Below are positions 44,525 through 55,649 of a stretch of 64,000 nt of DNA, in pieces. The translations under genes and the position numbers were made by a program. This stretch comes from Otatea glauca (taxonomy: Eukaryota > Streptophyta > Magnoliopsida > Poales > Poaceae). A model generated the notes under the pieces. The model was not told the DNA's origin. It did no database searches and worked only from the letters and a program-made list of their open reading frames with translations. The stretch's first letter is position 1. Each line of letters starts with the position of its first letter. The DNA lies in the NCBI GenBank assembly GCA_036346275.1, contig CM070719.1, positions 1,984,001-2,048,000 of the forward strand, given 5' to 3'.

Positions 44525-46519
44525 ATAGTACGGCTTATAGATTTTTAATAGTGAAATATGAGATTTCTAATGTTCATATTAACACTGTTATTGAATCTTG
44601 TGATGTAAGCTTATTTGAGAATATCTTTCCTATGAAGGATACTAGTACATCCTCTAGTCAAGCATTCTTTAATCCACCTTTGGAACCACTCTTATACAAA
44701 AGCTTATGCTACAATACATGGTACCAGTCCAATTTATGCTAATTGCCTTGTAACATATACAATGGAGTGTTTGTCTCATCGACAAGGGCCATTATACGCG
44801 TTTTCCGAGGAGCAACATTATCCTCCGTCATCAGTCCTGTATAGCCTATGCTTGCACCCCAAAACGGTGTCACCTTTCATAAAGATACTATTGAGGAGAA
44901 TGACAGTATAGAAGATCCTCATAGGAGCAAGAGAAAAAAGGTTGAAAAATCCTTTGGTGATGACTTTACTATGTATCCCATGGACGATATGCCAAAAACC
45001 CTTTCATAGGTATATGCATCACCCGATGCAGAGTACTGGAAGGAAGCGGTCCAAAACAAAACAAATTCCATTATTGCTAATGGAACATGGGAAGCCTGTG
45101 AATGTTCTACTGACTGCAAATCAGCTAGATGTAAATAGATCTTCAAGAAAAAGCTTAAACCTAATGGTACTATTGAGAAGTATAAGGCTAAACTTGTGGC
45201 TAAGGATTTTAACCAAAAGGAGGAAGTGGACTTCTCTGATACTTACTTGTTACTAGGCTTGCTACTATCAGAGTGCTTCTTACACTAGCGGCTTTATATA
45301 AGTTTTACATTCATCAAATAGATGTAAAAACAGCTTTCCTAAATGGAGAACTGGACGAGAAAATTTATGTGAAGCAGCCCGATGTGTATGTAGCACCTAG
45401 ACAAGACAATACAGTGTGTAGGCTTTGAAAATCCTTGTATGGCCTCAAGCAAGCACCTAAGTAGTGGCACAAAAAGTTAGACAAAACTCTGATGTCTGCC
45501 GATTTTGTGGTAAATAGGGTCGATAAATGTGTGTATTATGGTTTGGTGGGGTTAAGGGAGTGATTATGTATTTGTATGTCGATGATATACTGATCATTGG
45601 GACTAGTATCAATGTGATAGACGTCAGATCATTCTTGTCTCAAAGTTTTGATATGAAGGATCTAGGAGAGGCTGATGTTATTCTTAACATCAAGCTTATT
45701 AAGGGTAAGAATAGGATTACTTTAAAACAGTTTCATTATGTGGAGAAAATTCTGAGTCGTTTTGGGACTCAGATTGCAAAATATCTCCAACACCCTACGA
45801 CCCGAGTCTAAAACTTCGAAAGAACAGAGAACAAGGGATAGATTAATTGATACACTCCAATAATTGGTTCTCTGAAGTATCTAGCTAATGCAACTAGGCC
45901 TGATATTTCATTTGCTATAAGCAAATAGAGCCGGTTTACTTCAAACCCGGGAAATGATCATTGGACTGCACTAGATCGCATCATGGGATACATCAAAGGT
46001 ACCAATGCTTATGGACTTCACTACAGTGCGTATCCTACGGTACTGGAAGGCTATAGTGGTTCCAACTGGATCTCATATGCCGATGAGATCAAAGCCACTA
46101 GTGGATATGCATTCACTTGGAGTGGTGCTACAGTTTCATAGAGGTCTTGCAAATGGACCATATTGATAAGGTCGGCCATGAAGGCTGATCTTATAGCATT
46201 TGACATAGCCACTGTTGAGGCAAAGTGGCTGCATGAGCTCTTGTTGGACTTGCTGATAGTTGAAAAAACAATACCGGCTATTCTTTTGTACTATGACAAC
46301 CAAATAGTGATCACTAAGTTTAAGAGTGCAAAAGATAATTTGAAGTCCTCAAGACATGTGAAACGGCAAATAAAATCCATCAAAAATTTGAGAAATACTG
46401 GAGTGATCGCCATGGATTATATTAATACATCTAAAAACTTGGATGACCCTTTTACGAAGGGACTATCACGTACAGTGATAGATGGAGCTTCGAGGAACAT
46501 TGGATTGAGACCCACCTGA
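44525..46519 (+). pseudogene. Ty1/copia polyprotein fragment (RT and RNase H), broken
   Basis: Plus-strand fragments in order: AYRFLIVKYEISNVHINTVI, YASPDAEYWKEAVQNK, IFKKKLKPNGTIEKYKAKLV, IDVKTAFLNGELDEKIYVKQ, SLYGLKQAPK, the catalytic LYVDDILIIGTS, DMKDLGEADVILNIKL, VEAKWLHELLLDLL, SSRHVKRQIKSIKNLRNTGV and NLDDPFTKGLSR. These are the reverse transcriptase and RNase H of a copia element. Gag, protease and most of integrase are absent. Stop codons (for example before KSLYGLK near 45427) and frame changes make it inactive. The left edge abuts the GT microsatellite. Confidence 0.88.
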
Positions 46520-46572
46520 GTTGCACTACAGTGGAATCCCAACCTTTGTGAACAGAGATCCCGTGAATTAGG

Positions 46573-46916
46573 TGATGGGAAAAACAAGCTATAGAGGTAA
46601 CTGGAGAGTACATTTGTACTTACCTTTTTCCCGTTAGGAGATGCGTACTCTCAAGTACTGCATGGGAGGATGACTTTTATGTCTTAATGTGTTCTGAGGT
46701 CATTTTTATGGCGATGTACTATCCTGCAGAATACACTCGAAAAAACACAACTATGTGAGTTAGATTGTGAGGTTGCAGTCTATGAGATTTAGTAATCTCT
46801 AACAAGCTCATGAGAAGACACAGAATTCTTGCCTAGTGTTTTAATTGTTTGAATTTAGAATCAAAAAATTTAGAAACCTCCTATTCACCCCCTAGTCGGT
46901 TATCCTTGATCCTACA
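46573..46916 (+). repeat. Probable 3' LTR of the copia fragment
   Basis: It lies 55 bp after the polyprotein end. It starts TGATGGGAAAAACAAGC and ends CTATTCACCCCCTAGTCGG...CCTACA, the typical closing sequence of a grass copia LTR. No 5' LTR is present in the window, so the boundaries are inferred. Confidence 0.5.
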
Positions 46917-47691
46917 CCCTATTCATGAAGGAATACGCGATAGAAAACCAATCCCATTCTCCTTCGGTGCTATGTGCTTCCAACATGCTCGCTGCCACCC
47001 AAGTCGTTCCATCCCTTCGCCTATCATGCAACGGACATGAGGGAGAGCAGTGTCTCTGATCCGACACCGGCCACTTGATGCCCTGCGCAGGAGACCGGCG
47101 ATTAGGTTTCTAAAAAACGTCGCACCGCACGACTTCTCATCTTCAATCGTCGCATCGCTTCCACGTAATTTCTAGTTCTTCACCAAGCCCACTGTAAGTA
47201 CCTCGGACTGAGTAGTTTTTGGTGAAAGCAATCTTTCTATTGTGATTAAATCTGATAGGAATGTATGCTGCTATAATAGTATTGTTTACATCTATGTATC
47301 AGTTGGGCTATCTGGCATGTGTAGACGTGCCTTCTTTACTAGCATATTTTATAAATCTACTGGTTACTAGTAATAATCTCGTAGACGTAATATTTATCTT
47401 CATATTTTTTATTGCGTATCTATAGAACTAAATTAATGTTATACCATGTTAATTCTCCAACACTATGTCGCTCGCAATTGAGCTTCAAGATGAAGGAACC
47501 CCTGCGGCTGCCATGGACATGAGGGAGCAATTCAATCAGACGATGTGGGTGTGTCAATCTGAAGACTTTACTCAAGTTCTGGGGGCACACCGAGAGGGAT
47601 CTGAGGCTTGAGATAGCAAATGATGCAACAGGATACTAGTAGTATTTGATGGTTTGCTCGAAAGGCTGGTGTTGCCGGTTGTTCTCAGTTT
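46917..47691. other. Intergenic DNA, no gene recognised
   Basis: A moderately GC-rich stretch to 47200 has short frames without motifs. The rest is AT-rich. Confidence 0.4.
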
Positions 47692-48200
47692 GCTCCGTCC
47701 GTTCAAGTTTATATGTGATATTTTTTGAATGGTTTTGTTCATAAATATAAGATGTATTTCATATTTCAATACAAAATTAATGTGATCTTTCCTCTATATC
47801 TCTAATAAATATTCATCTTTACTTTATATTACCTCTCTATATGCATGCATTAAATATACTCCCTCCGTTCATAAATATAAGACCTATAATTTGAATAATC
47901 TTGTTTAGAAATATAAAGTTTGCATATAGATTTAATAATGCTTTTCCTGTTATACCCATATTTATTCTCTCTCAACTATATATATTTATTCATTATCACC
48001 GCACAAAGTATTATTTCTTATCTTTCAAGACAATTAAGTGGGGGTATTTAAGTCATCTTCTCTCACACCTTTTGTAATTTCACCGCAATCTTAATATTTG
48101 CGCAAAGTGAAAATACGCTATTTATTTATGAACGGAGGGAGTAGTGCTTAGTGATACTAGAGGTAATCTAGTCATTTTAAAGCTTTTGCTGATACCTATG
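47692..48200. mobile_element. Older Stowaway-like MITE interrupted by a younger one
   Basis: The left half (47692-47857, GCTCCGTCCGTTCAAGTTTA) and the right half (from 48144, GTGCTTAGTGATACTAGAGG) together match the element at 24491-24757. The younger Stowaway sits between them at a TA. The right end is not sharp. Confidence 0.55.
47859..48141. mobile_element. Stowaway MITE (Tc1/mariner type)
   Basis: A 283-bp element with ends CTCCCTCCGTTCATAAAT and ATTTATGAACGGAGGGAG and a TA duplication on both sides (47857-47858 and 48142-48143). These are the consensus Stowaway ends. Non-coding. Confidence 0.92.
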
Positions 48201-48610
48201 GTCTCATAATAAATGGGACAGCTGTTCCTAAAAAAATCGTAAGATTCAATTTGGTTTCGGATAATAAATGGGATATATTTGGTTGCCACAATCATATTTA
48301 AGGCTCGATCGGCAACGAAGAGATCGTAAGATTCAATTTGATCCCGGCTATTCAATTACGTAAGATATGATTGGTGGAACTCTATCAGTGACCATTATTA
48401 AAAAAAGAAAGAAAGAAAAAACATATGCCATTCACTGGACTGGTTGATCATGGTATTTCAGTAACTAGGTGAAGCACATTAAAGGAAGCTCAAGCTATAG
48501 CAACCAAGGAAAGGCACTGCTGAAGGATTGAGCAAAGCTATCTCTTCCGGGGAGCATTGACAGCAAAGTAAAGGAGAAAAATGCAAAACTATGGTTGGCA
48601 CGTCAGTTCT

Positions 48611-49441
48611 CGAGATGTAAACGGAAACGGAATTTCATCTATTCCAGAGAAAAACGGAAACGAAAGTTTTTTAGAAACGAAAACGAAAACAGAAGAGCCA
48701 TTTCTGACGGAAACGAAAATAAAAATTCCATATAAATGAAACCGAAAATTCCATTGGAAACATGGCCCACTTGGCCCAAAAAAGGAGAAAGGAGAATTTA
48801 CATTTATTTTCAAATTAAAATAATTTAAGAAATACAAATGGCTTTATAGAAAATATCAAATAGAATTCAAAAATTTCAGAAAATTTCTCAAAAATATTTT
48901 GGAACATTTTGAACCTATGAAAATTATATATACAATAATTTTGGTTTCATGTTTTACTAATAAATCAATTTTATAAATCTAAAAATAGCAAAACGGCATT
49001 TATAAACTCCAAAAAAATCCAGGATAAATCTCAAAAAAATATAAATGAAAATTGAACAATAATATGCAAATTTTATGATGTTACACCTTTATAGTTAGAG
49101 GAGCAAGAGGATATCGATGATAATGATATGGAGAAGGATATGATGGTCTGATTAGGGAGACAAATAGCGAACCTTCGGCTGACAAACTTGAGAAAAAACT
49201 TCTTAGTGATACCGGTAAACATAATATTGTTCTTGTGTCCTGCCTTGGAGGTGGAATGAGTTACATTGTTTTTGCGGTTATGTATATTGTTATCATGTAC
49301 TATGTTTTTGTAGAAGTTTTCACTTTCGTTTCTGTATCCGCTGAACGTTCCAAATCCGTTCCCAGAATTTTCAATTTTGTTTTCATTACCGATAAAAGAT
49401 GTGAAAACAGAACAATCATTTACCTCCATTTTCATCCCTAG
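48611..49441. mobile_element. Ds-like (hAT) non-autonomous element
   Basis: The left end GAGATGTAAACGGAAACGGA and right end ending TTTCATCCCTAG resemble Ac/Ds ends. Subterminal ACGGAAACGAAA words cluster at 48610-48720, and their inverse (TTTCGTTTCTGTATCCG, CCGTTCCC) clusters at 49310-49440. No transposase is visible. No exact 8-bp duplication was found. Confidence 0.55.
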
Positions 49442-50125
49442 ACCCCTCCAATGGAGTGGATCGAATCGGTGTTTACTTTACCTTGGTGGAGCATGCGTGC
49501 TTTGTACGGCATACGCGTACAAGCAAGACATAACGGCAGCAGCGAAGATGAGGTGCATCAGATGCTCACTAGGGTTGGTGTGGTGGGGCCCAGCACTACT
49601 GGTACCTTCATCGTCACCTTCCAATTCAGGCATCTTCCATCGATCTTGTTCTTACCCGGTCGGACTAGAGCACGAATATTTGTGTGAACCTAGCTAGCTA
49701 GGCAAATGTAAGAAAAAGCTAGATAGCTGCGTCTTGATCGATTTCTCCACACATTTTTTTTACCTGCCGTTAATCAGTATTGCTGGAAACAAATCGCAGA
49801 GCAGTGTTAACAATCTTTGTTCTATATTTCTTCTTGACGAAATAAGAGCACAAAAGCTTGCGTGCATATCATTTATCTAGAAATGGTTTACATGTTTCTG
49901 TTTATCTGTGCTCAAAAATATAGTGTACGTTCTTTTCTTGCTTTTCAAGTGCTGATGTATATATCTCTCACCGTTTAGAGCGGTACAATAACAAAGCCCA
50001 CTACTTACTCTATCTCTCATCTATATCATCTAGAGTAAACAACAAATCCAATTTGTACAATAACTATCTCTAAAGGTTTGTCTACAGAGAAACACTTTTG
50101 ACTATAATATTAAAGCTTGTACAAT
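49442..50125. other. Intergenic DNA, no gene recognised
   Basis: Short open frames at 49377-49697 in two registers show no family motif. The rest is AT-rich. Confidence 0.4.
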
Positions 50126-50317
50126 CACTACTACATAAATGTCTATATAAGACACTACATCACAGACGGTTTTCAAAAACCGTCTGTATTAGCGCTAATC
50201 ACAGACGGTTTTGCACCACGACCGTCAGAAGCTACATGATGTGCTAAGAACCGTCACTGATATTGGCTTATCACAGACGATTCTTTAATATAACCGTCTG
50301 TGATATCACTCCCTTAG

Positions 50318-50325
50318 TATAAATA
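50318..50325 (+). promoter_or_regulatory. TATA box inside the CACTA element
   Basis: TATAAATA lies immediately after the left subterminal repeats and before a GC-rich leader, the usual place for a CACTA promoter. A transcript from here would start near 50350 and run through the captured exons. Confidence 0.6.
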
Positions 50326-50411
50326 GGTCGACCCTCGCACAGATAGTTCAGTTATACGTAAAACTCTCCAGCGATCAAAACCCTAGCCGACACTTCATCT
50401 CCAGCCGCGAC

Positions 50412-50640
50412 GCCTCCCCTCGGCCTCGCCAACACCGCTAGCCTTAGCACCCCCCTAATCGGCATCTCCCCCTGTGGCATCTCCCCCAAGCGACGCCTCC
50501 CCTCGGCCTCGCCAACGTTGTCAGCCTTAGCACCTCCCTGGTCGGCATCTCCCCCAAGCGGCGCCTCCCCTCGGCCCCGCCAATGCCGTCAGCCTTAGCA
50601 CCTCCCTGGTCGGCATCTCCCCCAAGCGGCGCCTCCTCTA
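50412..50640 (+). repeat. GC-rich 68-bp tandem repeats in the leader
   Basis: GCCTCCCCTCGGCC recurs at 50412, 50495 and 50563, with a variant at 50631. Each is followed by GCCAAC/GCCAAT, GCCTTAGCACC and GGCATCTCCCC. A 5' splice donor-like GAG/GTATGT follows at about 50682. Confidence 0.85.
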
Positions 50641-51330
50641 GGCCAAGGTCAATTTTTTCTTCTCCGAGCCGTCGACCCGCGAGGTATGTACCAATCCCAC
50701 CTAAAATCCTAGCATATATTCCATGGCGAATCCCCCTAGGGCTACTATTTTTCCTTCAAATATTGTTCCATGGCGACCGATGAAATGAATTAGCTATTTG
50801 GTCAAGATGGAGCGCACATATCGCTTACATGCATCTTCTAGAATCTATATATATGCAGAATGTGTCTCGTGACAAGAAAATATCGTACGTAGAAAAAAAA
50901 TATTTGTGAGATGCGCGAAACATATGTCAAGAGCATTTGTGAGATGAAAAAAATACATTTTTGAGATGAAAAAATACATTTGTGAGATGAAACATGTGCC
51001 ATGTAACTTTAGAAGGTTATTCCATTTGTTGAGAAAAAAATACATGCATTTTACTGTGTCAAGAGCATAATATGCTCATCACATTGCTCTTACATTAACC
51101 AGGGCTTTTTTTGTCTTTGTAAAGCATTTGGTGTTCATGGATATATAGATACTACTGTATGTAGTTCTTTTTATTAGTCCCTGTGTATTAACAAATATGC
51201 TCTTCTAGAATTAACTTATGAATGAATGAGCATCGATGAGTCATCATGTTATACGTACAAGCATGCTCTCTTTATTTCTATATGTTTCTTATCCAAATTA
51301 ATTGAAATCTGATTTGGTAAAATAGACGAC

Positions 51331-51668
51331 ATGGAAAAGCTGTTAGAAGCTAAACAAAAATTTGAAGTGGAGATCGAACAACTGAAGGGCAAGCCTGAGT
51401 TAACAGAAATGATTTATGAGATGAAACAAGAACTGAAAAACAAAGATGAAAAATTGGAAGCTATTGAATCTCTTAACACGGCACTTATCATTAGGGACCG
51501 CAAGGCGAATGCAGAGCTGCAAGAAGCTAAAACTAAGCTTATAGAGGTAATATGAAGGGTTATAGTACTGAATTCGATGTTGTTACTGTACTTAACAACA
51601 TGATCGCTTTTAATTTGTAGGGATTGAGAGATATGACTAAAGATCAATCGGTTATTGGTGTCAAATAA
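51331..51668 (+). CDS. Captured coiled-coil gene fragment, FDM/IDN2 (XH-domain) family-like, 87 residues
   Basis: Two exons can be drawn: an acceptor AG at 51324-51325, ATG at 51331, exon to 51546 with donor GTAATA, acceptor TTTGTAG ending at 51620, and exon 51621-51668 ending in TAA. The 87-residue product is a coiled coil: MEKLLEAKQKFEVEIEQLKG, MKQELKNKDEKLEAIESLNT, LIIRDRKANAELQEAKTKLI and, after the splice, GLRDMTKDQSVIGVK. This follows the conserved stretch just before and into the XH domain of FDM/IDN2 proteins, which assist RNA-directed DNA methylation. The N-terminal zinc finger and XS domain are absent. It lies wholly inside a CACTA element. Whether it is translated is unknown. Confidence 0.7.
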
Positions 51669-51758
51669 ATCGACATTGTATTGGAGTTGTGGAACTTCAT
51701 AGAGAACCGAGAAGTCTCTATTGCGGCACATATGATGGAAGATATGAAAAAACTATAA
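51669..51758 (+). pseudogene. Remnant of XH-domain C-terminal end, in frame after a stop
   Basis: Directly after the TAA at 51666-51668 the same frame continues IDIVLELWNFIENREVSI, then HMMEDMKKL, then TAA at 51756. The ELWNF.E.R...I pattern matches the C-terminal end of XH domains. About 80-100 residues of the XH domain between this and the upstream exon are missing, so the captured copy has an internal deletion. Confidence 0.6.
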
Positions 51759-52504
51759 GGTTTTCTTGTCTTGAACTACAAAATAATGTGGTTTCTAGCT
51801 CAACACTTGTTGATATTTGTGGTATATATCATATTTTGTTAATGTATTGTTACATGGATTATGAAATATTTTGTTATCATATTTGTAGTATCATATTTGT
51901 TGTAAGGTCTTCTTGTCTTGTATTATGAAATAATGTTTTTCCTTTAACTATCTTGGCAGGACTTCCATTATTAGAATCTGATTTACTCTAGATACAATAT
52001 ATTGCTTAGGATGCCTCAATGCATCTAGTATGTTTTGCTATTGAATTGCAAAATATATAATTGGTTGTGTCTTGTAAATATCATTGCATAATATCTAAGG
52101 AGAATAAAATTTCGAACATCAGATACTAATCATGGAAGTTCTACCGAGAGAGTTAGGGGAAAATCATATCACAGACGGTTCTATTTAAAAACAGTCTGTG
52201 ATATAGTATCACAGACGGTTGTAATTAAAAACCGTCTGTGATTACTTATCATCAGAGTCGGTTCTATCGTAGAACCGTCTAAGACAAATTATTATCACAG
52301 ACGTCTTGTAGATAGAATCGTCTAAGACAAATGATTATCACAGACGGCTCGTAGGTAGAATCGTCTCTGATATTAGTTTTACTGACGGTTTGAAAACCGT
52401 CTGTAATGTGCATTTTTATCACTGACACATTTTTACAGACGATTCAGAAAACCATTAGTGATGAGGTTTTCGAACCGTCTGTGATGAGCTTTTGTGTAGC
52501 AGTG

Positions 52505-55500
52505 AATAACTATCTCCCATCCATATCATCTAGAGTAAGCATACTTTGCTCCAACTCGGGCTTTTGGCTGACGATAGCATATTGTTTCTCATGCGATGCT
52601 AACTGCTGCATGAGAACCAATCCTCTTCTCTCTCCTCTTTTCTCGCTCTTCCACATAGCACAAAGTTCATATGTACATACTAATAGCTAGCTAGTAAGCT
52701 AAGGTGATCTTATTGTACCTGTCCCTTGCCACATTTCTTAGTTTCGTCGAGGGAGAAAAAGGAGATAAATGCAAACACGGAGGGATTAAACATGCAAACT
52801 AACAATGTTACGTAGCCCTTTCAGCATCAGAAAAACATAGGAAGCCTTCATTTTCGTCTCCTCACCGTTTACAGCCTCTAGCGGTCACGGTTGCCCAAAA
52901 GTCTTGCATGTACTTAAAGTCTTAAACGATATAATGGATTTCCCTTTCTTCGTCCCAGCTGGGGCCCCAGGTCACCTCAAGAAATTAACTCGCAAAAGTG
53001 ACGTGTCCCTCGCCAGAGCCAATCGGAAGTTGACAAGTCACCTCCCGGCACAGCGACACCGACCGATCATGACCGTATAATCTAATAAAAAATAATCACC
53101 ACCTTAAAAAGTATATATAATAAGCTTTTGTTAATCCCCACTTGTATGCACAATTATATACTCCCTTCGTTCCTCAATATCTGAGGCAAATATTTTTTTG
53201 AGAATTGATCATTTGTCCTGTATTATTTGGTGCAATTGATTATTTGCTCGTTTATCTTACTAATATGTGGCCTCAGTATCCGCATGTCAGTGAAATATCA
53301 CGGGACAAATGATTAATAGCACAAGCAAGTGAGGGTATTTTATCAATTATTCTTTTTTTTTCAATGAGTTATGACCAAATTACCTCTCGCAGCTAGCTCT
53401 TGTACTTTTAGTGGTACTCTTTTTTTTATCTATGCAAGTAGAAAAGCAAAGAGGATGAATGGGATTTTTTCCTTGGTGCCAATATTAGTGGGTTCACCCC
53501 TCAAAAATATATATTAATGGGCTCAAAACTTTAAATTTTGAGAAGTTGCGCCCAAGGAAATTACCAGGTTTTAAGTTTCTTCAGCTACGAGAGAAAATGT
53601 TTAGGACCTTGTACTTTTTTTAGATGTAAGAGTACTCTTTAACTTAGTACGATTATTAGGTGCAAGATGGGAAAAGGTGCATTGAGGTATGTAGAGTGCC
53701 AAGTATTTTGGGGGGAAATTGGTCAAGAGTACCAAATATTTTAGGAAGAAAATTTTAAACAAGACGGAGGGGACAGTTCTAGTGCTGTAGCCAATTAACA
53801 TAGGCCTAATTTGGGTCTTAAAGCTAACTTCATCTTCTAAAAAGCTGGTAACCCTTTCTTTTTTTCAAACAGCTCGGTTTTTAAGTGGCTTTTGATATAA
53901 GCTAGAAGCCACAAATAACTAGAAAAGTTGAAAGCTAAGCAAAACCTAATTTTTTCAGTTTATTGTTGAGAAAAATTGGTTATTTATCAAATAACATCTT
54001 ATAAAAAAACTACAAATATTTTTCAATCCAAAAAGTTAAAATAGCCTCTCTTTTTTAATAAAAACTACGGCCCAAACAGACCCATGGTACCGTAGGATCG
54101 AAGGTTTGGGCGCAAAAACAACAAACCTAAGACATCATCACATGCCAATTCGAAGGCCTTTTTGTCACCGGTTTGCCTACCCAACCGGCTAAGCTAGCTT
54201 GCCCCTTGAGATCTCCAAGAGGCCGGTAGATTGGATCAGGGGAGGTGGGACCCACCGGGCCGGCTAAAATACTAGCATGTGATTGTCGTGTAAAAAAGGT
54301 GGGGCCGGCGCCTGGGGCGAATGTGGTAAATTGAGGACGCTGCCTGCCTGGGCTATCCGCAGAACGCATTACATGTTGTATTTCTGTGAAAATTAGTTTA
54401 GAATATTTCGGAACATCGTAAAATTTACCCAAATTAGGGGTGGCGCTGCTATAATCTCCACAAAATTTTAGTGGCAAGCTCAAACGAGAGATACGGAAAA
54501 GACAAATAAGATTGGCGCGAAATCAATATTCGCTTGTCTTTTCTTGTATTTCGCGTGCATGTAATTAATTGAGTTTGAGTCTGAAATTCTGTATAACTTA
54601 TTATGATCTACCCTCCTTGTGATAATTATTTTGAGAATTTTGAAAAACTTCAAGACCGATTTTCACCGCGTTTGCAACATTTAAGGTATATTTACAAGAT
54701 ATATACACCCACTGAGTAACAGTGTAATGGCTCCATGTATGGATGGTACGGCAACCGCATGAACCATCAAGAGGGCTCAGCTTACTCGCTTTCCTTCTGT
54801 TCGATGATCCACTTGTGCAATTAGTAGAAAGTATCAGGGATCACGATTTTTATTCATGGGAACAATAATGATGCTTAAAGAACTTGTCGGTTAGGCATCT
54901 GAATTCCTACTGTCTGTTGCTCGGTTTGTTTCTGCCTGTAATGGCATGATTCGTGACTAATTATCTGAGGGCTGATATCTTTTTAAAAGAATTTTCTGTT
55001 TATTCAAGTTAATTATTGGACACATAATTTCATTCATGCCTATAAAGAAGGGCAAATTAGCTACAGTACATGCCGAGAAATTGAACACCGTAGTTTTGTG
55101 GCATTTGCTGTAGAACACTGAAAATTTATGTCAAACTGAAACACACTGCGAGAAGAACACGCCTCTTTGCAGCAGGACAGTACGGCCATTATAACATCAT
55201 TTGACCCCTCCGTTAACTTCAATGAACTTACTACCTTACCAACCGCGTTTGACCTGCATCATCCAACAAAATTTAGTACATGCCAAGTACACATCAAAGT
55301 TTAGTAGCTCGAGTGTTCGAAACAAATTCTATATACTTTCTTTAGATGTAGCAATCTGCAAACTTTCTTGAACGGTGATAAGCAACACTACTACATATAA
55401 CAAATCTTTCAGTATAAGAAATCAGATGAAAGGCACATCTCACATAAATAAACTTCTTGCCTAAAGATCACAGATAAGTTCTCAATCTGCATATATATCG

Positions 55501-55616
55501 CAGACAAACCCTACTACCATATATCCTCGATCGAAAGATCAACCTGACATGTTGCACCTCCAACTTTTCGACACGTAACGACTTGAGCATCGATCCCTCC
55601 CTCTCATGTTAAGACC

Positions 55617-55649
<33 letters not shown>

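Larger units (their letters stand above)
50126..52504 (+). mobile_element. Non-autonomous CACTA element carrying captured FDM/IDN2-like exons
   Basis: A 2379-bp element with ends CACTACTACATAAATG and CTTTTGTGTAGCAGTG and a perfect 3-bp duplication AAT (50123-50125 and 52505-52507). Subterminal repeats TCACAGACGGTT and their inverse AACCGTCTGTGA occupy 50160-50310 and 52170-52495. No transposase is present. The interior has a TATA box, a GC-rich leader with 68-bp repeats, an intron, and exons homologous to a host RNA-directed DNA methylation factor family. It would need transposase supplied by another CACTA element. Confidence 0.92.

Noticed and set aside
49377..49697. Overlapping open frames of 106 and 78 residues
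   Set aside because: Two registers are open over the same short stretch and neither shows a recognisable motif.
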